DNA of 9,088 nucleotides from an uncultured Eubacteriales bacterium (GTDB taxonomy: Bacteria > Bacillota > Clostridia > Lachnospirales > Anaerotignaceae), in NCBI GenBank assembly GCA_900548595.1, contig URLB01000085.1, positions 1-9,088 of the forward strand. Direction: 5' to 3'. Within the stretch, counting starts at the first letter, position 1; every line of letters starts with the position of its first letter. The position numbers and the translations under genes are program-made. Shown piece by piece: positions 1 through 5,692 of the stretch. The notes under the pieces were generated by a model that was given only the letters and a program-made list of their open reading frames with translations, ran no database searches and was not told the DNA's origin.

Positions 1-130
1 TTTGGTTCGTTACATCTTTTTCTTGTAACTCGTCTCTTGACTTGGGTTTAATTTTCTCTTATCAACTGTTCAGTTTTCAAGGATCACTTTGTTACTTTGT
101 TAATTCTTTTTTGCTGTTCTCGCTGACAGC
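1..130 (-). other. Probable rRNA operon leader with boxA-like antitermination element
   Basis: On the minus strand this transcribed leader contains a short hairpin right after the start (arms GCTGT 113-117 and ACAGC 126-130). It is followed by a boxA-like stretch, TGATCCTTGAAAACTGAACAG (66-86 on the minus strand), close to the CTTTGAAAACT element found in rRNA leaders and spacers of Firmicutes. Near the edge is a second hairpin (arms 9-14 and 24-29, six perfect pairs). No open reading frame is present. The 16S gene would be expected just left of base 1. A tRNA operon is the less likely alternative. Confidence 0.65.
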
Positions 131-136
131 TTGATT

Positions 137-190
137 ATAATACTATACTTATAATTAAAAGTCAATAGGTTTTTTTACTTTTTTTCAAAA
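137..190 (-). promoter_or_regulatory. Strong sigma-A promoter with AT-rich upstream element, probable rRNA operon promoter
   Basis: Read on the minus strand there is a -35 TTGACT (160-165), a 17-base spacer and a -10 TATTAT (137-142). Upstream of the -35, at about 166-190, lie A- and T-tracts of the kind that act as UP elements in rRNA promoters. Predicted transcription starts near 130 and runs left out of the window. The boxA-like sequence downstream (66-86) points to a stable-RNA operon rather than an ordinary gene. The rRNA gene itself is outside the window, so its identity is inferred. Confidence 0.75.
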
Positions 191-205
191 AAATCTTAAA
201 ACCAG

Positions 206-1210
206 TCAACATTCGTCTTTTTTATCCAAAATCTTATTCTGTATTTCATTCATCTGCACTGACAAAAGCGCCCATTCGTCATAGGTGATACCGTCCGCAA
301 ACCCTCTGATTATCATGTTTTTCAAATATTCTATCGCTTCATCGGACTCATAGACTCCTTTTTCCCAGTTTCTGTATATTGTTAATATTTCCTTTTCCAA
401 AAGCTGCGCTTTTTCCGATTCTGTTAAAAATATGTCGTTTTCAACAAAGCCTCTTACTATAGCCATTTTTGCTTTTTCGATATATTCCTCGCGCCCTTCA
501 ATCATTATGTCGGACGAATTTAGATAAATGCTTATATTTTCTCCCGAAATGTATATCTCCCTGTCGGAAACATAATTGAACATTTTTTTCATTTTAGCAT
601 TCAACATCTTTACGGGTATGGAATAGAACTTCGACGGTATTTTCTTTACCGTTTTTATGTCCGCCTTTGCCAACGATACTATTATTTCATCCATTACATA
701 TATATTGCCTTTTCCCGCAACCCCCATACTCATACTTTTCGCCTTCGTATGTCTGAGCATTCTTTTACATCTTATTACAGGCGTACATACAAGCATAACC
801 GCCATTGCCAAACCAAGCCTTATTACGCTTATATATCCTCCCAAAATCGAAAGAATCATTCTTTTTTTGTCTTTTCTGTCTATTCCCGTAATTATTGTCT
901 CTATAAAACCTACTGCCGGTGGTATTGCCGCAAGGCATAATACATAAACTATTCTTTTCAATGCCTTCGTAACCGACCTTTCGGGAATGTATCCGATAAA
1001 TATTGTAAACATAGCCGGAAAAGCCTTTGCCGCAACACAGTATATCCACACAAAGGATAAAAGTATCATTATATAGAACCATACTTTGTTCTTGTCTTTA
1101 ATCTCTCCGAAAAATATATTTGTAGCCCAGCCGAATATTGTTATTACTATTTTAATAAAAAATCGTATAAGCAGAAGCACCGCAAAATCAACCAAAAGCA
1201 GTAACGGCAT
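206..1210 (-). CDS. Unrecognised polytopic membrane protein with C-terminal soluble domain
   Basis: I do not recognise this 334-residue protein. The N-terminal 150 residues carry about four hydrophobic segments (roughly 4-30, 44-72, 86-108 and 118-146), with Lys/Arg-rich loops between them. The remaining ~185 residues look soluble and charged. The C-terminal part has two similar stretches, IVRGF near residue 251 and IIRGF near 300, each followed by a Thr, acidic residues and a Gln/Glu-rich helix, which suggests an internal duplication. I place the start at 1210 because AAGGGAG lies just upstream of that ATG. An in-frame ATG 13 codons earlier lacks a good ribosome site and falls about where the predicted promoter's -10 lies. 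The gene is monocistronic, and its stop lies about 40 bases before the -35 of the presumed rRNA promoter, with no clear terminator between. Confidence 0.8.
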   Translation of the reverse strand: MPLLLLVDFAVLLLIRFFIKIVITIFGWATNIFFGEIKDKNKVWFYIMILLSFVWIYCVAAKAFPAMFTIFIGYIPERSVTKALKRIVYVLCLAAIPPAVGFIETIITGIDRKDKKRMILSILGGYISVIRLGLAMAVMLVCTPVIRCKRMLRHTKAKSMSMGVAGKGNIYVMDEIIVSLAKADIKTVKKIPSKFYSIPVKMLNAKMKKMFNYVSDREIYISGENISIYLNSSDIMIEGREEYIEKAKMAIVRGFVENDIFLTESEKAQLLEKEILTIYRNWEKGVYESDEAIEYLKNMIIRGFADGITYDEWALLSVQMNEIQNKILDKKDEC

Positions 1211-1235
1211 ATAATCACTCCCTTTTAAAAGGATA

Positions 1236-1264
1236 ATTATATTATACATTTATTCTTTACTCAA
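1236..1264 (-). promoter_or_regulatory. Promoter of the membrane protein gene
   Basis: On the minus strand there is TTGAGT (1259-1264), a 17-base spacer and a perfect TATAAT (1236-1241). Predicted transcription starts near 1229. That lies inside a perfect 12-base palindrome, CCTTTTAAAAGG (1221-1232), whose downstream half forms part of the ribosome binding site AAGGGAG. The start ATG at 1210 leaves a leader of about 20 bases. Confidence 0.7.
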
Positions 1265-1351
1265 TTACAATATCTGCCCCTAAACGAATTTTATACAAAA
1301 AATGACTTCTATCTTTAATGTAAATAAAGATATTTTTATTCAATGTTCTTA

Positions 1352-1380
1352 TTGACTTGATACCTACCAAAAGGTATATA
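1352..1380 (+). promoter_or_regulatory. Promoter and candidate operator of the flavodiiron gene
   Basis: The -35 is TTGACT (1352-1357), the spacer 17 bases and the -10 TATATA (1375-1380). Between and partly over these lies an inverted repeat, ATACCT (1360-1365) and AGGTAT (1372-1377), separated by six bases. Its position would let a repressor block RNA polymerase. The spacing and the TACCT...AGGTA core recall operators of small redox-sensing winged-helix regulators such as the HxlR family, but no regulator gene lies next to it, so the identity of the binder is a guess. Confidence 0.65.
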
Positions 1381-1414
1381 CTTATATATAGAATAATACA
1401 AAGGAGGAATTTCA

Positions 1415-2617
1415 ATGTACTGTGTAAGAAAAGTTACCGATGATTTATATTGGGTAGGCGCAAATGACCATCGTCTTGCTCTTTTTGAGAATATCCATCC
1501 GATACCTCGCGGAGTATCATATAACTCCTATCTGCTCCTGGACGAAAAGAACGTATTGTTTGATGCTGTAGACTGGGCCGTATGCCGACAGTTTTTAGAA
1601 AATATAAAAGCCGTCCTCCAAGATAAACCTTTGGATTATATTGTAATAAACCATATAGAACCCGATCACGGCGCTTCTCTTCAAGAAGTGCTTAATGCGT
1701 ATCCCAACGCTACGGTTATATGTACGGATAAAGCAAAAACATTTATGGATCAGTTCGGCTTCCGCGTAGGCGACCGTATTGAAACTGTTAAAGAAGGCGA
1801 CACAAAATGCTTCGGAAAACATACCGTATCATTTATAGCCGCAAACATGATACATTGGCCGGAAGTTATGGCGACTTACGACTCAACAAGCGGCGTGCTT
1901 TTCTCCGCCGATGCTTTCGGTACATTCGGTGCGCTGGACGGAAAGCTGTTTAATGACGAAGTGGACTTTGACAGGGATTGGCTGGACGACGCCAGAAGAT
2001 ACTACACAAATATTGTAGGAAAATACGGTACGTTTGTACAAAAGCTGCTTAAAAAACTTCAGACTCTCGACGTAAAGATGATATGTCCTCTCCACGGTCC
2101 CGTATGGCGTTCAAATCTTGAATATTTCATTGAAAAGCATGACAAGTGGAGTAAGTACGAGCCGGAAGAAAAAGGCGTTTTAATAGCGTATGCATCCATG
2201 TACGGAAATACGGAATCGGCTGCTCAGGCTCTTGCATGCAAGCTTGTCGAAAAAGGCTGCCCTAATGTAAAAGTATACGATGTATCAAACACTCCGGTTT
2301 CATATCTTATATCGGACGCTTTTAAGTACAGCAATATAGTCCTTGCGTCTGTAACATATAATCTGGGAATATTCCCCGTAATGCACAACTTCCTTGAGGA
2401 TATGAAAGCTCTTTGCCTTATAAACAGAAAGTTTGCAATAATAGAAAACGGAACATGGGCTATAAAGAGCGGCTCTCTTATGGAAAACTTCATCACAAAC
2501 GACCTTAATAAGATGGAGCTTATAGGAAATAAGTTTACGCTTACTTCATCGCTCAAGACAGATAAAGAAGCTGAAATGGACGAGCTGGCAGACGCAATAA
2601 TAAAATCAATGGAATAA
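1415..2617 (+). CDS. fprA: FprA-type flavodiiron protein (oxygen/nitric oxide reductase)
   Basis: This is a class A flavodiiron protein of 400 residues, the usual length. It is a cytoplasmic enzyme that reduces oxygen to water, or nitric oxide to nitrous oxide, with electrons from rubredoxin or another low-potential donor; anaerobes use it for protection. The N-terminal metallo-beta-lactamase-like domain (about 1-250) has the full set of diiron ligands: H80, E82, D84 and H85 in the HxExDH motif, H147, D166 and H227. The C-terminal flavodoxin domain (about 254-400) opens with the FMN phosphate loop SMYGNTE (261-267). No rubredoxin or reductase domain is fused, so electrons must come from a separate protein. 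The start is fixed by an AAAGGAGG site. The gene has its own promoter and terminator. Whether oxygen or NO is the main substrate cannot be read from sequence. Confidence 0.95.
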   Translation: MYCVRKVTDDLYWVGANDHRLALFENIHPIPRGVSYNSYLLLDEKNVLFDAVDWAVCRQFLENIKAVLQDKPLDYIVINHIEPDHGASLQEVLNAYPNATVICTDKAKTFMDQFGFRVGDRIETVKEGDTKCFGKHTVSFIAANMIHWPEVMATYDSTSGVLFSADAFGTFGALDGKLFNDEVDFDRDWLDDARRYYTNIVGKYGTFVQKLLKKLQTLDVKMICPLHGPVWRSNLEYFIEKHDKWSKYEPEEKGVLIAYASMYGNTESAAQALACKLVEKGCPNVKVYDVSNTPVSYLISDAFKYSNIVLASVTYNLGIFPVMHNFLEDMKALCLINRKFAIIENGTWAIKSGSLMENFITNDLNKMELIGNKFTLTSSLKTDKEAEMDELADAIIKSME

Positions 2618-2624
2618 ACTAAAA

Positions 2625-2663
2625 CGCCGCCCCTCGGTTTTAACCGAAAGGGCGGTATTTTTT
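2625..2663. terminator. Bidirectional intrinsic terminator between fprA and luxS
   Basis: CCGCCC (2627-2632) pairs with GGGCGG (2650-2655), and TCGGTT (2634-2639) pairs with AACCGA (2642-2647) above a small bulge. The plus strand continues TATTTTTTA, which ends fprA transcription. The minus strand continues into GTTTTAGTTTATT, which ends the lysR-GNAT-luxS transcript. The T-run touches the luxS stop codon. Confidence 0.9.
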
Positions 2664-3141
2664 ACTGCGGATATACAAGTCTGTTTTCATCAATATTGTA
2701 AATAACCTGCTCTAAATATTTCTTTGCAAGATATTTTGCCATAGGAAGATTCATATCTAAATAATTTCCGCAGTCCATAGGCGATGCCCCCGGCACTTCG
2801 CCCTCGAAATCACGGATAAACTCATACATTTCCTTTATAAGCGGCACTATATCCTTAGATTCAAGCTGCCCCGCAAGTATGAGATAAAATCCGGTTCTGC
2901 ATCCCATCGGTCCGAAATAAACTGTTTTTGACTTATACTCTTTATGATTTCTTAAAAATGTAGCTCCCAAATGTTCTATTGTATGCACTTCCGCCGTATT
3001 CATAACAGGCTCTTCATTGGGACTTGTCATACGCAGGTCGAAAGTTGTGAGCGCTTCACTTCCTACAGTATCCCTGCGTGATACGTATATACCCGGCTGA
3101 AGTTTTATATGATTTATTGTAAAGCTTGCTATTTTTTCCAT
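2662..3141 (-). CDS. luxS: S-ribosylhomocysteine lyase LuxS
   Basis: LuxS cleaves S-ribosylhomocysteine to homocysteine and 4,5-dihydroxy-2,3-pentanedione, the precursor of autoinducer 2, as part of the activated methyl cycle. The 159-residue length is typical. Metal ligands are visible as H53 and H57 in HTIEHLGA and C124 in PMDCGNY; the catalytic pair is E56 and C81 (GPMGCRTGFY). The protein is intact. A GGAAAGG ribosome site precedes the ATG. The gene lies 15 bases after the acetyltransferase gene and is last in a unit led by a LysR regulator, an uncommon partner. No mtnN/pfs nucleosidase or methionine gene lies nearby, and I saw no SAM riboswitch upstream. A private promoter inside the acetyltransferase gene was not identified but cannot be excluded. 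Confidence 0.97.
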   Translation of the reverse strand: MEKIASFTINHIKLQPGIYVSRRDTVGSEALTTFDLRMTSPNEEPVMNTAEVHTIEHLGATFLRNHKEYKSKTVYFGPMGCRTGFYLILAGQLESKDIVPLIKEMYEFIRDFEGEVPGASPMDCGNYLDMNLPMAKYLAKKYLEQVIYNIDENRLVYPQ

Positions 3142-3156
3142 TTTATTCGCCTTTCC

Positions 3157-3597
3157 TTATTTATATTTTTTCGTCATAACGACAATGCTTTCGCTTCTTG
3201 TCATTCCCAGTTTTTCGTAAAAGCCTTCTGTTGCTCTTCCTCTAAGGGTATTAAGAGTAATTTCCTTAACGCCTTTCTCTTTAAGCTTCCTTTCCAACTC
3301 GGAATATATAACCGCTCCGACGCCTTTTCCCCTAAGTGTGTTTTTTACGCAAAACTCTCTGAGGTTAAAAACAATTCCGTCATAATATTGTTCAAAGCAG
3401 CCTATCGCAAGACCGCATGGCTCTCCGTTTTCATATGCGGCAAATCCATATGCGGCGCTGCCGCTCAGCATTTGTTCAAGCCTTATTTTTGCGGTATCAT
3501 TTGTCCATTCATCATTCCACGGTCTATCGTTAAACGAATCGGTAAAAATTTCCGCCAATATTCCTATATTATCGTTATCTATTGTTCTATACTCCAT
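3157..3597 (-). CDS. GNAT family N-acetyltransferase
   Basis: This 146-residue protein is a compact single-domain GNAT acetyltransferase that moves the acetyl group of acetyl-CoA to an amine on an unknown acceptor. The pyrophosphate-binding motif A is RGKGVGA (89-95), preceded by the beta-4 strand ending LREFCVKNT and followed by a helix with ELERKLKEKG. Motif B is FYEKLGM (126-132), ahead of a last strand ending MTKKYK. The acceptor cannot be deduced; metabolites and antibiotics are as likely as proteins. The start codon lies inside the lysR 3' end (11 bases of overlap), with GGGAGG six bases upstream. Expression is therefore probably coupled to the regulator, and luxS follows 15 bases later. 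Confidence 0.9.
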   Translation of the reverse strand: MEYRTIDNDNIGILAEIFTDSFNDRPWNDEWTNDTAKIRLEQMLSGSAAYGFAAYENGEPCGLAIGCFEQYYDGIVFNLREFCVKNTLRGKGVGAVIYSELERKLKEKGVKEITLNTLRGRATEGFYEKLGMTRSESIVVMTKKYK

Positions 3598-4489
3598 TAT
3601 AAGCCTCCCTGTTAAGCCAGTCCTTTTTAGATATTATAAAATCAATGAAATATCTTCCCGCAATAGGCATTATATTTTTATTTTTATATGCAAGGGATAC
3701 CGTTCTTTCCAGTTTGGGATAAATACTTTTTACCGCTATATTTCGGTTGTTTCTGTTCAGAACCAGTGCAGAAAGCACAGATATACCAAGCCCCTCCTCA
3801 ACCATTGACATAATTGTATAATCGTCATAAACAACATATTGCGTATTCGGTTTAAGTCCGTTTTCCTTAAAAAACTCCAGCGGCTCGCTCAACTCTCCCT
3901 CGTTTAAAAGTATGTACGGTTCCTTTGAAAGTTCTTCCAGAGTTACTTTATCCATTTTCGCCATTCTATGGTTCACAGGCAAAACCGCAAGCATTTCGTC
4001 CCTTTTCAGCGGTATCGTAGTCAGTCCTTCCGCCGCGTCGGGATTTACAAAACCGAAGTCAACACTGCCTTCTTTAATCCATCCGCTTATATTTGTATAT
4101 TCTCCCTGCTTTAGTTCAAAATTAACCGACGGATATATTTCCTTAAACTCTTTCATAAGTCCCGGGAGCCAGTTGCACGATATGCTCGCAAGTGTTCCTA
4201 TACGTATTATCCCGTTGCCCAGTCCTTTCATTTCGTTCCTTTTTTCAATTAATTCTCTATGGGAGTTATATACGTTTTTAATATACGGCAAAAATTCTTT
4301 CCCGTCGGGCGAAAGCTCTATGCCTTTTTTAGAGCGATGTATAAGCACCGTGTCCAGTTCTTCTTCCAGTGTTTTTATCATCTGGCTTACCGCTGATTGC
4401 GTGTACCCCATACTTTCGGCAGCTTTTGTAAAACTGCCGGTTTCAGTTATTTTGACAAATGCCTCATATTGTATCACAGTTTTCACCAT
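3587..4489 (-). CDS. LysR family transcriptional regulator
   Basis: This is a 300-residue LysR-type regulator of normal length. The N-terminal winged helix-turn-helix (about 5-62) contains the classic AFVKITETGSFTKAAESMG helix followed by TQSAVSQMIKTLEEEL. The C-terminal two-lobed effector domain runs from about 90 to 295. It heads the unit with the acetyltransferase and luxS genes and is divergent from azlC. LysR genes next to azlCD normally control the exporter in response to its amino acid substrate, which I infer here. A T-N11-A palindrome in the shared gap supports control of azlC and of its own gene. Ribosome binding ahead of ATG 4489 is weak (only GAG adjacent), and a GTG follows at once as a possible alternative. 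With the predicted start point the leader is only about 17 bases and consists mostly of the palindrome. Confidence 0.93.
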   Translation of the reverse strand: MVKTVIQYEAFVKITETGSFTKAAESMGYTQSAVSQMIKTLEEELDTVLIHRSKKGIELSPDGKEFLPYIKNVYNSHRELIEKRNEMKGLGNGIIRIGTLASISCNWLPGLMKEFKEIYPSVNFELKQGEYTNISGWIKEGSVDFGFVNPDAAEGLTTIPLKRDEMLAVLPVNHRMAKMDKVTLEELSKEPYILLNEGELSEPLEFFKENGLKPNTQYVVYDDYTIMSMVEEGLGISVLSALVLNRNNRNIAVKSIYPKLERTVSLAYKNKNIMPIAGRYFIDFIISKKDWLNREAYNGV

Positions 4490-4492
4490 CTC

Positions 4493-4507
4493 ATTAGAAA
4501 ATCTAAT
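4493..4507. promoter_or_regulatory. LysR-box palindrome (T-N11-A)
   Basis: ATTAGA (4493-4498), AAA, TCTAAT (4502-4507) is a perfect 15-base inverted repeat of the T-N11-A form bound by LysR-type regulators. Its centre (4500) is about 64 bases upstream of the predicted azlC start, the classical recognition-site position. It also covers the predicted lysR transcription start, the classical place for autorepression. In the lysR transcript it could fold as a small 5' hairpin. Confidence 0.75.
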
Positions 4508-4513
4508 ACTGCT

Positions 4514-4542
4514 ATTATATTTATTTGTTTTACTAATGTCAA
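4514..4542 (-). promoter_or_regulatory. Consensus promoter of the lysR-GNAT-luxS unit
   Basis: On the minus strand the -35 is a perfect TTGACA (4537-4542), the spacer is 17 bases and the -10 a perfect TATAAT (4514-4519). A full consensus match implies strong intrinsic activity, so repression by the LysR protein at the adjoining palindrome is plausible. The predicted start point is near 4507. Confidence 0.88.
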
Positions 4543-4557
4543 TTGCAGTGATATACT
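4529..4557 (+). promoter_or_regulatory. Promoter of azlCD
   Basis: The -35 is TTTACT (4529-4534), the spacer 17 bases and the -10 TATACT (4552-4557), giving a predicted start near 4564. Its weaker -35 suits activation by the divergent LysR regulator. It faces the lysR promoter with the two -35 hexamers only two bases apart, so the two polymerases should compete. The leader of about 28 bases is too short for a riboswitch or T-box. Confidence 0.7.
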
Positions 4558-4591
4558 TCTAACATAAAAAATTAACGGGGGATGTAACATC

Positions 4592-5326
4592 GTGAAAAAC
4601 AATATATTTTTAAAAGGAATGAAAGACGGTTTGCCCGTTGCTCTGGGCTATCTCGCAGTTTCGTTTACGCTAGGAATAGCGGCTGTAAAATCGGGTTTGA
4701 CTCCGTTTCAGGCTTTTGCAACGTCAGCGCTTAACAATACCTCAGCCGGGGAATTTGCCGCATTTTCTCTCATAGGCGCCGGAGTATCGTATATGGAAAT
4801 AGCCTTGACCACATTAATTTTAAATATGAGATATATTCTTATGTCATGCGCGCTTTCACAAAAAATAGACAAAAACACTCCGATTGTACACCGTTTTTTA
4901 ATGGCATACGATGTTACGGACGAAATTTTCGGACTGTCAATAATGTCGGAAGGCCGTCTTGACCCCAAATATACATACGGATTGATAACAATATCAGCTC
5001 CGTCATGGGCAATCGGCACATATCTCGGCGCGGTTATGGGTTCGGTTATGCCGGCAGGAGTCTTGTCCGCCATGAATCTTGCCTTATACGGTATGTTTAT
5101 AGCCGTTATAGTTCCTCCGGCTAAAAAAGATAAAACTATTGCCGTTGTCATCGCGGTATCCATGCTGTCAAGCCTGATGTTTTCCATTCTTCCCGGTCTT
5201 AGGGAAATTTCTTCTGGCATTGTCGTAATAATACTTACCGTTGTGATTTCTCTGGCAGCCGCAATATTGTTCCCTGTTTGCGGTGATAAAAAAGAAAAGA
5301 AAGAGGTTGTCGGCTGTGAAATCTAA
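4592..5326 (+). CDS. azlC: Branched-chain amino acid exporter large subunit AzlC
   Basis: This 244-residue inner-membrane protein is the large subunit of the AzlCD (LIV-E family) exporter, which expels branched-chain amino acids and analogues. The family signature opens the protein: a GLPVALGYLAVSFTLGIAA segment, then ALNNTSAGEFAA and LTTLILNMRYILMS around residues 47-83. Later hydrophobic segments lie at about 129-155, 158-172, 178-205 and 207-230. The tail is basic and ends near the azlD start. Translation begins at GTG 4592, with a GGGGGA ribosome site nine bases upstream; an ATG at 4582 is followed at once by a stop. The exact substrate is inferred from the family, and other amino acids are possible given the neighbouring luxS. 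Confidence 0.92.
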   Translation: MKNNIFLKGMKDGLPVALGYLAVSFTLGIAAVKSGLTPFQAFATSALNNTSAGEFAAFSLIGAGVSYMEIALTTLILNMRYILMSCALSQKIDKNTPIVHRFLMAYDVTDEIFGLSIMSEGRLDPKYTYGLITISAPSWAIGTYLGAVMGSVMPAGVLSAMNLALYGMFIAVIVPPAKKDKTIAVVIAVSMLSSLMFSILPGLREISSGIVVIILTVVISLAAAILFPVCGDKKEKKEVVGCEI

Positions 5327-5621
5327 TGTTTACATATACATACTGATAATGGCAGGCGTAACTTACATAATACGTTTACTGCCTCTGCTTCTTGTACGAA
5401 ACGAAATAGAGAATGTAACCGTAAAATCATTTCTGTACTATGTTCCTTACGTTACTTTATCGGTAATGACTTTTCCCGCCATACTGAACGCGACAAACAG
5501 CGTTGTATCTGCGGCGGCAGGTTTTATAACGGCAGTATTGACTGCGTTCAAAGGAGGCAGTCTTTTTAAAGTAGCGCTGTTCTCATGTGGTATAGTATTT
5601 CTTATAGAACTCTTTATATAA
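5316..5621 (+). CDS. azlD: Branched-chain amino acid exporter small subunit AzlD
   Basis: This 101-residue hydrophobic protein is the AzlD partner of AzlC. It shows three to four membrane segments (about 4-22, 35-57, 58-78 and 84-101), the conserved TYIIRLLPLLL near the start and a central FLYYVPYVTLSVMTFPAIL. I choose GTG 5316 as the start because AAGAGG lies nine bases upstream and the protein then begins at the first membrane segment. A GTG 11 codons earlier would add only a Lys/Arg tail and lacks a good site. The start overlaps the azlC 3' end by 11 bases, pointing to translational coupling of two subunits needed together. A terminator follows after about 30 bases. Confidence 0.9.
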   Translation: MKSNVYIYILIMAGVTYIIRLLPLLLVRNEIENVTVKSFLYYVPYVTLSVMTFPAILNATNSVVSAAAGFITAVLTAFKGGSLFKVALFSCGIVFLIELFI

Positions 5622-5650
5622 TTATGAAAAAGGCTTTTTAGCAAATCACA

Positions 5651-5690
5651 AAAGCCGCAGATACAATATCTGCGGCTTTCTTAATTTTAT
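5651..5690. terminator. Bidirectional terminator between azlD and psuG
   Basis: A perfect 13-base-pair stem (5651-5663 with 5667-5679; arm AAAGCCGCAGATA) closes a three-base loop. A T-rich tail, CTTAATTTTATTTT, follows on the plus strand. On the minus strand the stem ends in GGCTTTTGTG, so it can serve psuG too. The two genes converge on it. Confidence 0.92.
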
Positions 5691-5692
5691 TT

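Noticed and set aside
657..1082. Alternative frames on both strands across the membrane protein gene
   Set aside because: None has a ribosome site, and the main frame has a coherent membrane topology and its own promoter.
3109..3615. 168-codon plus-strand open frame
   Set aside because: It lies antisense to the acetyltransferase gene and the luxS start, and its Phe/Cys-rich composition resembles no protein family.
3912..4562. 216-codon plus-strand open frame
   Set aside because: It is the opposite strand of a well-conserved LysR regulator, has no ribosome site, and its Ser/Phe-rich product is typical of an antisense shadow.
4558..4591. Riboswitch or T-box leader in front of azlC
   Set aside because: The predicted leader is only about 28 bases and holds no stem or specifier sequence.
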